NCBI RefSeq assembly: GCF_018531465.1
Contig: NZ_JAHDTF010000016.1
Coordinates: 62,001 to 126,000 of the forward strand
DNA: 64,000 nucleotides
From: Sphaerisporangium fuscum
GTDB lineage: Bacteria; Actinomycetota; Actinomycetes; Streptosporangiales; Streptosporangiaceae
Direction of reading: 5' to 3'
Under the pieces are notes generated by a model. The model made no database searches. It was not told where the DNA came from and saw nothing but the letters and a program-made list of their open reading frames with translations. This document shows, piece by piece, positions 16,953 to 24,779 of this stretch. A program made the translations under genes and the position numbers. Each line of letters opens with the position of its first letter. Within the stretch, counting starts at the first letter, position 1.

Positions 16953-17160
16953 GCTTGGCCTTGCTGACCGCCGCTCTTGAGAGTCAGGGGGAGAGAGCTT
17001 GGCGTTGCTGACCGCTGGTCTTGAGAGTCGGGGGGGTGGGCTGGCGTTGCTGACGGTTGGTCTTGAGAGTCGGGGGGTGGGCTGGCGTTGCTGACGGTTG
17101 GTCTTGAGAGTCAGGGGGGGTGAGCTGGCGTTGAAGACCGTTGGTCGAGAAGGTCAGCGG
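16953..17160. repeat. About 43-bp tandem repeat, five copies, 3' of rlpA-like gene
   Basis: Copies begin near 16953, 16997, 17040, 17081 and 17124 and share GCTTGGCGTTGCTGAC and GGTCTTGAGAGTC blocks followed by a G-run of variable length. The last copy overlaps the stop codon of the RlpA-like gene. Periods (44, 43, 41, 43) are not multiples of three, so this is not coding. It fills the whole convergent gap between the DUF1707 gene and rlpA. Confidence 0.85.
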
Positions 17161-18833
17161 GCGAGGACGGCGTACATGACGGGCATCGCGCCGGTGCCGA
17201 GGCTGCCGATGGCGGCGAAGGCGGCTCGGGACAGATCCAGGCAACGGCCGGACACGTAGGGGCCCCGGTCGTTGATGCGCACGGTCACGGACTTGCCGTT
17301 GAGTGGATTGGTCACACGGACCTTGCTGCCCATGGGGAGGGTCTTGTGGGCCGCGGTCATGGCGCTCGGGTCGAACCGCTCGCCGTTGGCCGTCACCTGG
17401 CCCTCGTCGTAGAAGGAAGCTCCACACCTGCCTGAGGCGATGACCTTGGGCCGGGCGGCGCGCTTCTTCGAGGCCTTCTTCAGCGTCGCAGCACCGGAAC
17501 CCTGCCGCCGGTTCCCGGGGGCGCCGACAGAAGCCGTCGTCACCGCGTCCCCACTCACCGGACCGACGGATGATGCCGTCTTCGGCGTCTTCGGAAGAAC
17601 GGGCCATGCGATGTCGGGGATGGAACTCGCAGACGAAGCCGTGTTCGCGGTCCCCAGGATGGCCGGTGATCCGGTGTTCGTGGGTTTCCGGGCGGCGGAG
17701 GATGCCGTGTCTGCGGTCTGGGGGGCGGGTGATGCGGTGTTGGGGGTTGTCGGGACGGCCGGTGATGCGGTGTTGGTGGTCTTCGGGGCGGCGGGTGCTG
17801 CTGTGTCCGCGGTCTGGGGGGCGGCGGCGGGTGATGCGGTGTTGGGGGTTGCCGGGATGGCCGGGGACGCGGTGTTCGTGGTTTTTTGGGCGGCGGAGGA
17901 TGCTGTGTCCGTGGGCTCCGGGATGGCGGCGAAGGATGCGGTGTTGGGGGTTGCCGGGACCGCCGGGGACGCGGTGTTCGTGATCTCCTGGGCCGCCGGT
18001 GACGCCGTGTCCGCGGTTCTCTGAACCGAAGGTGAAACGGCGTGGTTCTTGCTCGAGCCGGCCGTTCGACTCCTGCTGCCGCTGCCGCTGCCGCTGCCGC
18101 TGCCGCTGCCGCTGCCGCTGCCGCTGCCGCTGCCGGACCCCGTGTCGTCTCCGGCACCGGTGCCGCTGTCGCCCCCGATCCCGGTCCCGTTGTCGGTCCC
18201 GGTGTCGGTTTCCGAGGGGGAGGGGGTGGGGGGCGGGGGGTTTGACGGGTCGTCCGGAACCTCCCCAGGGGCGGAGGGGCTGGTGGTGGGCCACGGCGCG
18301 GAGTCGGTCGGGTCCGGCTCGTGGGAGGGGCCGCCTACTCCGCCGAAGGGCGGTATGTACGCGGGCGTCGTCCTCGGAGAGTGCGGGGCCGGCGTGGACG
18401 AGGACTGCGAGCCGGCGGGGCGCGCCGAGGAGGCGGCGGCAGGTGAGGGGGCCGCGGCGGTCGCGGCGGTGGCAGGCTTGGCCGGCCTCGCCGAGGAGGA
18501 GACAGCGCCGCTCGTCCTGCTGGAGGACGACGTGGGGGTGGACGTGGTGTCCGCGGCATCGAGGGGTGGGGTGGTGACGTCCGTCGGCTGTGCCGCGACA
18601 TCGCCCTCGTTCACCGTGAGAGGCGGGGGCGCGCTGGTGGTCGTACGGGCCGCGGCGCCGAGGTGGGCGGTGGCGGTGGGCTGGTCGCCGCCCATCACTG
18701 CCCACGAGGCCGTGGACGTGGCGGCCACGACGGCGGTGACGGCGACGGCCGATGTCCAGTGTCGCTTCGCGGTGACACCGAGATTGGGGAAGGTCTTCTC
18801 GTACCAACGGCTGGGGGAGGCGTGCTGACCCAA
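17154..18833 (-). CDS. RlpA-like double-psi beta-barrel secreted/membrane protein with long low-complexity linker
   Basis: A 559-residue protein. An N-terminal membrane segment (AVAVTAVVAATSTASWAVMGG) acts as signal or anchor. Then follow a Thr/Ser/Pro linker, a run of about 12 Gly-Ser dipeptides (near residues 231-255), and a region of NTASPA-type repeats (residues about 270-420). The C-terminal 100 residues form the RlpA DPBB domain: SGRCGASFYDEGQVTANGERFDP, TAAHKTLPMGSKVRVTNPLNGKSVTVRINDRGPY, and GRCLDLSRAAFAAIG. The conserved catalytic-type Asp in NDRGP is present. RlpA proteins act on or bind peptidoglycan. The start is a TTG without a good ribosome site, so it is uncertain. Confidence 0.83.
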   Translation of the reverse strand: MGQHASPSRWYEKTFPNLGVTAKRHWTSAVAVTAVVAATSTASWAVMGGDQPTATAHLGAAARTTTSAPPPLTVNEGDVAAQPTDVTTPPLDAADTTSTPTSSSSRTSGAVSSSARPAKPATAATAAAPSPAAASSARPAGSQSSSTPAPHSPRTTPAYIPPFGGVGGPSHEPDPTDSAPWPTTSPSAPGEVPDDPSNPPPPTPSPSETDTGTDNGTGIGGDSGTGAGDDTGSGSGSGSGSGSGSGSGSGSGSRSRTAGSSKNHAVSPSVQRTADTASPAAQEITNTASPAVPATPNTASFAAIPEPTDTASSAAQKTTNTASPAIPATPNTASPAAAPQTADTAAPAAPKTTNTASPAVPTTPNTASPAPQTADTASSAARKPTNTGSPAILGTANTASSASSIPDIAWPVLPKTPKTASSVGPVSGDAVTTASVGAPGNRRQGSGAATLKKASKKRAARPKVIASGRCGASFYDEGQVTANGERFDPSAMTAAHKTLPMGSKVRVTNPLNGKSVTVRINDRGPYVSGRCLDLSRAAFAAIGSLGTGAMPVMYAVLAR

Positions 18834-18936
18834 GAGGAACCACGGTCCTAGGTAGGCGGCAAGGACAGGGGACGGACCTCGCTGGAGGCGCGAGAGGACA
18901 CGAAGGAGGGGTTACGTGTCGCCACCGTCCCGGCTA

Positions 18937-18965
18937 CGTGGCAAGCGCGAAGAGCTTGCGCCACG
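18937..18965. repeat. Hairpin in the 5' region of the rlpA-like gene
   Basis: Arms CGTGGCAAGC and GCTT-GC-GCCACG pair with a 2-nt bulge around a 7-nt loop. It lies about 105-130 bp upstream of the rlpA start in its probable 5' UTR. It could be part of a leader structure; no known riboswitch consensus was recognised. Confidence 0.45.
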
Positions 18966-19280
18966 AAAAGCACCATATGGGACAAACGGGTAGTAAAGTC
19001 ACTAAAAGTAGACGTAAGGTGATGAACCTCACGCTGACGGTGATCATCCCTGGTAGGCGACCCGATCGGGGCGTGCATCGTGCCGGGAAGCGCGCTCGGC
19101 GAACTGCCTTCGGGGGGCTCGTCGAGTTGGGCTTTGCAGGGGTTCCTCAGAGGATGGGCGCGGCAGCCGCAGGGCGGAGGGCTGGCCGGTCATGTCGGGA
19201 TTTCGGAATCCTGGCCACCAAGGCCGACACCTTCATGACCGATCTTGGCCATCTACGCCGATTCAAGATCAACCGCCGCG

Positions 19281-19528
19281 AATGTGGCACTCGCGACTTT
19301 GTGCGGGGCGCGGTGGTGCTGAGAGGCCGGCTTGTGCGGTTGCTGGGGTGGGTGGGTGTGGCGTGCTTGTGCTGCCGCATCGCACTCGGAGGACATGCGT
19401 CGAAATGTGGCACTCGCGACCTTGTGGCGGGGGCGCGGTGGTGCTGAGAGGCCAGCTTGTGCGGTTGCTGGGGTGGGTGGGTGTGGCGTGCTTGTGCTGC
19501 CGCATCGCACTCGGAGGACATGCGTCGA
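19281..19528. repeat. Two-copy 123-bp tandem repeat
   Basis: Copy 1 at 19281-19402 and copy 2 at 19404-19528 are about 95 percent identical, each running from AATGTGGCACTCGCGAC to GGAGGACATGCGTCG. The 729-bp gap 18834-19562 otherwise shows the rlpA 5' region and no supported gene. Confidence 0.9.
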
Positions 19529-19562
19529 TCAGCCGCGTGGACAGCTCTCCGGGTCAAGACAT

Positions 19563-21098
19563 CTAGAGGAGGAGTTCGCGGACGGAGTCGACGGTGTCGG
19601 CGTCCTCGGCTCGCTTGTCGGGGCGGTAGCGCAGGACGCGGGCGAACCTCAGGGCCATGCCGCCGGGGTACCGAGGCGAGCGCTGCACCCCGTCGAAGGC
19701 GACCTCGACCACCATCTCCGGGCGTACCCGGACGACCCACTCATCACTCGGTCCCTCGGCCAGGGCGAGGAAACGCTCGGTTTGCCAGGCCAGCAGTTCG
19801 TCGGTGAGTCCCTTGAAAGTCTTGCCGAGCATCACGAAGTCCCCCGACTCGGGGTCCCTGGCGCCGAGATGAAGGTTGGACAGCTTTCCCTGCCGCCGTC
19901 CGTGGCCCCATTCCGCGGCCAGCACGACCAGATCGAGGGTGTGGCGCGGCTTCACCTTGATCCATCCCGCACCCCGCCGCCCGGCGGCGTATGTCGCGTC
20001 AGGGGATTTCGCCACCACCCCTTCGTGCCCATGCCTCAGGACGTCGGCGAAGAACGACATTCCCTCCTCGGCGTCACTGGTGAGCAGGCGCGGTGTCAGC
20101 AGCTCGGCGGGTACGGCCCGTTCGAGCGCCGCGTGTCGCTTGCTGTCGGGAAGGTCGAGGAGGTCTTCTCCGCCGATGCGCAACGCGTCGAAGAAGAACA
20201 CGCTGAGCGGCGTCGTCTCACGCAGCCGCGCGACATCGATCTTGCTCGCCACACGGCTCGCGGTGACCTGGAACGGCTCCGGCCTGCCGTCGGGGCGCAG
20301 GGCGATGACCTCCCCGTCGAGGACGATGTCGTCCACGGGAAGCGCCAGCACGGCCTCCACGAGCTCGGGGACCTGCGTCGTGATGTCGTCCAGGGTCCTG
20401 GTGAAGACCTTGACCTCCGCGCCGGAGCGGTGCGCCTGGACGCGTATGCCGTCGAGCTTCCATTCAAGTGCCGCCGTGCCGCCGAGCTTCTCCAGGGCGG
20501 CCCTGACGTTCGGCGCACTCTGGGCCAGCATGGGGGACACCGGCCGTCCGACCTCGAGGTGGAAGGAACGCAGAGACTCCACGCCGCCCGTCAACGCGGC
20601 CGCGCCGACCGCCGGCAGCCATCCGCGCAGGGTCAGTGCGCGCCGTACTTCGGCCGTCGGTGTGCCCGCCGCCTTGGCGACGGCCTCGATCATCACGCCG
20701 TTCAGCGCGCCCTGCCGCAGTTCTCCGCCGAGCAGGCGGAGCAGGAAAGACTGCTCCTGACGGGTCAGCGAGCGGAACAACTGGTGGACGAGGTCTTTGC
20801 GGGCGGCCTGGGATCCCGGCCCGGACTGCGCTTTGATGCGGCTCAGCAGTTGGTCGACCTCGGTGAGAGTCGCGGTGGCGATCTGGCGGGGGTCGGGGAG
20901 ATCCTGCAGGGTCCGCCATCCGACACCGATCTGCCGCTGGGGAAGCTCGCCCGCCAGGTAGGCGATGGCGATCTCGGCTTCCCCCGGTTCCACGCGGCTC
21001 AGCAGCTCGGCGAGGTGCCGGATCTTGGCGAGGCGGGCGGAGTCGGCCGCGATGGCGGCAGAGGTACGCGCGAGGTCGATGAGCAACACAGATCTCAT
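19563..21098 (-). CDS. ligB: ATP-dependent DNA ligase (LigB type)
   Basis: A 511-residue ATP-dependent DNA ligase. The N-terminal 180 residues form the helical DNA-binding domain. The nucleotidyltransferase domain carries the adenylation motif EWKLDGIRVQAHR with the nucleophilic Lys, motif III FTRTLDDIT, DIVLDGEVI, EGVVAKSPDATYAAGRRGAGWIKVKP (motifs IV-V), and the OB domain ends with the FARVLRYRPDK block. Architecture and length match LigB of mycobacteria and Streptomyces, an accessory ligase outside NHEJ that seals nicks in duplex DNA. It is monocistronic, flanked by repeat-rich gaps on both sides. Confidence 0.93.
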   Translation of the reverse strand: MRSVLLIDLARTSAAIAADSARLAKIRHLAELLSRVEPGEAEIAIAYLAGELPQRQIGVGWRTLQDLPDPRQIATATLTEVDQLLSRIKAQSGPGSQAARKDLVHQLFRSLTRQEQSFLLRLLGGELRQGALNGVMIEAVAKAAGTPTAEVRRALTLRGWLPAVGAAALTGGVESLRSFHLEVGRPVSPMLAQSAPNVRAALEKLGGTAALEWKLDGIRVQAHRSGAEVKVFTRTLDDITTQVPELVEAVLALPVDDIVLDGEVIALRPDGRPEPFQVTASRVASKIDVARLRETTPLSVFFFDALRIGGEDLLDLPDSKRHAALERAVPAELLTPRLLTSDAEEGMSFFADVLRHGHEGVVAKSPDATYAAGRRGAGWIKVKPRHTLDLVVLAAEWGHGRRQGKLSNLHLGARDPESGDFVMLGKTFKGLTDELLAWQTERFLALAEGPSDEWVVRVRPEMVVEVAFDGVQRSPRYPGGMALRFARVLRYRPDKRAEDADTVDSVRELLL

Positions 21099-21730
21099 CG
21101 TGCCAGCTCAGCGCCGCGCATGCCGCAGGCGGGAGCCGATATGCGGAGATATGCGGCAAAAGCGCTTTTGACTCTCGACAAACCACCTTTTCGGAGGCGG
21201 ACCGCAAAAGGGGATCCCCTCCGCCTCCATCCGCGCCCTCGTACGCACGCCACCCGCGAAGACCCGCAGTGCCGACTCTGAAGCCGGTACCGGTGACCGG
21301 CCCTGGCATTCCGGATCTGTGACGCTCACCCATTGGGTCGGAGTCATAGGGATCTTTGCTGCTCACCTGGCGGGTCGGAGTCAGCGGGATCGGTGTCGGC
21401 CACAGGCTGGGGCGTGGGGATCGAGGGAGCGGCGATCGAGGTGGCGGGGGCGATCGACGGGGCGGCGGCGATCAAAACGGGGTAGGCGATTCAGAGTGGG
21501 GAGGGGGATGGCGGCGGGTTGAGGTGCAGGTGCGGTCAGGTCGGTACTGCAGGGGGAACGCCTGCGGTACCGCGCACCTCCGTCGTCCACAGCTGCTCAC
21601 GCCGAGCGGCGCCCGCGCCGGCTCGCCTGCGACGTCACCGCTCGCCGCCGCCAAGCCCACAGCCTCGTACGAAGGCCCTGCCCGCTGCTCTGAGTCGGCG
21701 CGGTGGCTCGACGGCACGATATTCGCGGGC

Positions 21731-22110
21731 TGTGAGTGGGCGTGGTCGCTCGCGGCACGTTTATGGTGGACGTGGGCCGGTGCAGCGGCCCTGTGGCGCA
21801 CTCGCCGTCGCCATGAGCCGGCGCGGACGCCAATGGCGCACTGTGTGCGGTTGTGAGTGGGCGTGGCCGCCTGCGGCACTTTTGTGGCGGACGTGGGCCG
21901 GTGCAGCGCCCAGGGGTGCGCTCTGTGCGGCTGTGAGTGGGCGTGGACGCCTGCGGCACTTTTGTGGCGGACGTGGGCCGGTGCAGCGGCCCAGGGGTGC
22001 GCTCTGTGCAGCTGTGAAGTGGGCGTGGGTGCCCGCGACACGTTTGTCGTCGATATGAGCCCGGTGCAGTGGCTCGGGGGCGCGCTCCCCGTTGCCGTGA
22101 GCCGGTGTGG
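21731..22110. repeat. About 80-bp hairpin-bearing repeat array
   Basis: The gap 21099-22407 (1.3 kb) contains no gene I can support. Its right half is an array: the phrase TGTGAGTGGGCGTGG recurs at 21731, 21852, 21932 and (diverged) 22013, and each unit contains GACGTGGGCCGGTGCAGCGG or a variant. The first unit has a perfect hairpin, GGGCCG and CGGCCC around GTGCAG, at 21774-21791. The left half (21099-21730) is featureless except for short G-rich CGATCGAGG-type repeats near 21415-21480. Confidence 0.8.
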
Positions 22111-22407
22111 TCGCCGGTAGCACTCGGGTCGTCGGCGGTGAAGTCCGCGACCGTGGTGGAGGTGTGCGGCGGGCGAGATCGCGCCGTCGTCTGTGGTCTC
22201 CCGCGGCGGCCGGCCGGTCTGCCGTCTTCCGGTCGGACGTCGGCCGGCCTGTGAGGTCGGCCGGGATGCCCGCTTGTGATCGGAGAGCCTGTGGTTACGG
22301 CTCCGATGTCACGTTTGCTGTGGGCAAGGTCGCGCCGCTGCCGTACGGGCTGCGGTAGGCGTTCGGCCGCCGCGGTGAGCTGGTGCCGGAGGCTCGGTGC
22401 TGAGCGG

Positions 22408-22782
22408 TCAGCTCACGCCGAGCAGGTCGACCACGAAGATCAGCGTCTCGCCCGGCTTGATGGCGTTGCCCGCGCCACGGTTGCCGTAGCCGAGGTGCGG
22501 CGGGATCGTGAGCCTGCGGCGACCGCCGACTCGCATGCCCGCGACACCCTGGTCCCAGCCCGCGATGACGCGGCCGGCGCCGAGCGGGAACTGGAAGGAG
22601 TCGCCACGGTTCCACGATGAGTCGAACTCCTCACCGGTGGAGAACGAGACGCCGACATAGTGAACGGTCACCGTGTGGCCCGGCTTGGCCTCCTCGCCGT
22701 CACCCACGGTGATGTCAACGATCTCGAGATCCGCCGGCGGTTCGCCTTCCGGAAAGTCGATCTCGGGCTTCTCGAGTGCCAC
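22408..22782 (-). CDS. FKBP-type peptidyl-prolyl cis-trans isomerase
   Basis: A 124-residue single-domain FKBP, cytoplasmic (no signal peptide). Motifs: VTVHYVGVSFSTGEEFDSSW, FPLGAGRVIAGWDQGVAGM, RRRLTIPPHLGYGNRGAGNAIKPGETLIFVVDLLGV, including the Asp/Trp/Tyr/Phe positions of the prolyl-binding pocket. It catalyses proline isomerisation in protein folding. The GTG start has AAGGAG 5 bp upstream. It is isolated between repeat-rich gaps. Confidence 0.95.
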   Translation of the reverse strand: MALEKPEIDFPEGEPPADLEIVDITVGDGEEAKPGHTVTVHYVGVSFSTGEEFDSSWNRGDSFQFPLGAGRVIAGWDQGVAGMRVGGRRRLTIPPHLGYGNRGAGNAIKPGETLIFVVDLLGVS

Positions 22783-23284
22783 GTGTTCTCCTTGGTTAGG
22801 GATACGCGCCCCTGAAAACGAAACGAGCGCGCCTGGACGGTGTCGGCCGCTTCCACAGCCGACCGCACGACTCTACGGGGTAGGGCCGGATCCAGGGGCA
22901 CCGAGGGCCGTTCTGTGGACAGAGCCTGCGTGGAGAGGGAGTGGGCGGGAACCGTTGATCGTTAATTGTCCCTGCAGGTCAGAGGGCATTTCTGGCTACG
23001 TATGAGGATCAGACCCGCCTGCATGCCCGTCGGAGCGGCGGGCTGTGGACAGCGGTGACTCCGGGGTGGACGCAAGGAGGCGCTGTGGGCCGATTTGTCT
23101 GGTTCGCACTGTGTCTGGACCGCTGAGGCAGTCGGCCGGCGCACGTCAAGGGACGGCGAAATGTCGTCAGGCCGCTTTGGCCTCCGGCGAGGGGCCTCCT
23201 CGACCGGGCGCCGCGGCGCTGGCCTGTACAAGGGGTACGGCACGCGGGCGTCGGCCTTCAGCATGAGGAAGACGAACAGCGACG

Positions 23285-23570
23285 AGGGACGTCCGCGGAC
23301 GGATGCGGGCGCACGGTCGGTTATCGGCACGGACGCCGCTTTCTCAGTGGACGGACGCCACGCTCAGGGATGTACGCGGACGGATGCGGACATGCGGCCG
23401 TCACGCCGCGGCTGGCGGGCGTGTGGCCGCGGAGGGGTGTCGCGGACGGGTGTGGGCACGGGCCGCCATGTCAGGGGGTACGCGGACGGCGGGTGTGGGG
23501 CCAGCGGGCATGCGGCCGCGCCAGGCGTGTGCGCGGACGGATACCGGCACGCGGCCGCCGCGCGGTGAGG
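23285..23570. repeat. Degenerate GCGGACGG repeat region
   Basis: The gap 22783-23638 (856 bp) holds no supported gene. Its right third carries the phrase GCGGACGGATGCGG and close variants at roughly 55-60 bp intervals (23295, 23372, 23440, 23481, 23535), often followed by CATGCGGCCG. The left part shows only the FKBP promoter side. Confidence 0.55.
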
Positions 23571-23638
23571 TGTCTGAAGGGATCTCCGAGGCGAGATGGG
23601 GTTGAGTCTCCACCAAGGGGAGGCGCGAGGGTGAGGGC

Positions 23639-24592
23639 ATGGACGGCGACACGCTCTACACGATCGGCGAACTGGCCCGGCGTACCGGACTGACGGTGAA
23701 GGCCATTCGGTTCTACTCCGACCGCGGGATCGTGCCCCCGGCCGACCGCAGCCCGACCGGCTACCGCCTCTACGACATCGACGCCGTCGCACGCCTGGAC
23801 CTCCTGCGGACTCTGCGCGACCTGGGGCTCGACCTGCCGACGATCCGGAAGATCCTGGACCGGGAGGTCTCGCTGCCCAAGGTCGCTGCCGCGCACGCGG
23901 AGGCGCTGGCGGTGCAGATCCGGACATTGCGTCTGCGGCGCGCGGTGCTCACAGCGGTGGCCCGGCGCGGGTCCACCCCTGAGGAGATGGATCTCATGCA
24001 CAAGCTGGCCAAGCTCTCCGAGGACGAATGCCGACGTCTGGTCGCGGACTTCCTCGACGCCGCCTTCGGTGACCTGGACGCCGACCCGGCGTTCGCCGGG
24101 ATCATGCGTTCGATGACCCCCGAGCTCCCCGACGAGCCCGAACCGGAGCAGGTCGAGGCGTGGGTGGAACTGGCGGAACTGTCCCAGGACCCGGAGTTCC
24201 GGGCGGTCATGCGCCGCCTCGCCGAAGATCATGCGGCCGAGAACGGCGGCGCCGGGTCGCGCCGGGATGCGATCGCGACGGTCCGTGACCAGGTCGGGGC
24301 GGCCCTGGCAGCCGGTGTCGACCCGGCCTCGCCACAGGCCGATCCGATCGTCGCGGAGGTCACGGCCGGGTACGCCCACCTCGTCGGTCGTCCCGACGAC
24401 TCCGGCCTCCGCCGACGGCTGGTGAACCGCCTGGAGACCGCGAACGATCCTCGCAGGGAGCGGTATCTCCGGTTGCTCGCGGTGGTCAACGGCTGGCCTG
24501 CTCCGGAGAGCCCGGCTCCGGCGCTGGACTGGACGATTCGGGCCCTTCGCGCCCGGAATCAGGGCTGTCCCTCTCCGATGCAGGGGCCGTGA
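23639..24592 (+). CDS. MerR-family transcriptional regulator
   Basis: A 317-residue regulator. The N-terminal winged helix YTIGELARRTGLTVKAIRFYSDRGIVPP and SPTGYRLYDIDAVARLDLLRTLRDLGLDLPTIRKIL are canonical MerR, followed by a coiled-coil dimer helix. The effector region of about 200 residues is long for the family, mostly helical, and contains no cluster of Cys residues, so a metal sensor is unlikely. The ATG follows GGAGGCGCGAGGG. No divergent target gene is adjacent; it may act on itself or on distant genes. Confidence 0.9.
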   Translation: MDGDTLYTIGELARRTGLTVKAIRFYSDRGIVPPADRSPTGYRLYDIDAVARLDLLRTLRDLGLDLPTIRKILDREVSLPKVAAAHAEALAVQIRTLRLRRAVLTAVARRGSTPEEMDLMHKLAKLSEDECRRLVADFLDAAFGDLDADPAFAGIMRSMTPELPDEPEPEQVEAWVELAELSQDPEFRAVMRRLAEDHAAENGGAGSRRDAIATVRDQVGAALAAGVDPASPQADPIVAEVTAGYAHLVGRPDDSGLRRRLVNRLETANDPRRERYLRLLAVVNGWPAPESPAPALDWTIRALRARNQGCPSPMQGP

Positions 24593-24641
24593 CTGCGGAC
24601 GTCGCCGGCCGCCTGCCCGAGGCGTACCTGAGTCAGGTGAA

Positions 24642-24684
24642 CCGGCCCCTCCGGCTCCCCGTGGGGGACGGCCGGAGGGGCCGG
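24642..24684. terminator. Bidirectional terminator between merR-type and stress-protein genes
   Basis: Perfect 14-bp arms CCGGCCCCTCCGGC (24642-24655) and GCCGGAGGGGCCGG (24671-24684); the loop itself can pair TCCCC with GGGGGA. It sits between two convergent genes. No T-run, as is common in actinobacteria. Confidence 0.75.
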
Positions 24685-24779
24685 CGGGCGAGGTAGGCCG
24701 GTGAACGACGGCTCCGGCCTACCGGGTGGATCAGTCGAGGCACGAACCGGGCCCGCCGCCCCGCCTCAGGTTCGAAGCG

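Noticed and set aside
18834..19080. c-di-AMP (ydaO-yuaA) riboswitch before the rlpA-like gene
   Set aside because: Expected by family knowledge but the consensus blocks could not be found by eye; only a hairpin was recorded.
21731..22110. CRISPR-like array
   Set aside because: Repeats are long, diverged and contiguous, with no unique spacers and no cas genes.
22962..23330. A 122-codon minus-strand frame between FKBP and merR-type genes
   Set aside because: Pro/Arg-rich, no ribosome site, and overlaps the repeat-bearing gap; no recognisable domain.
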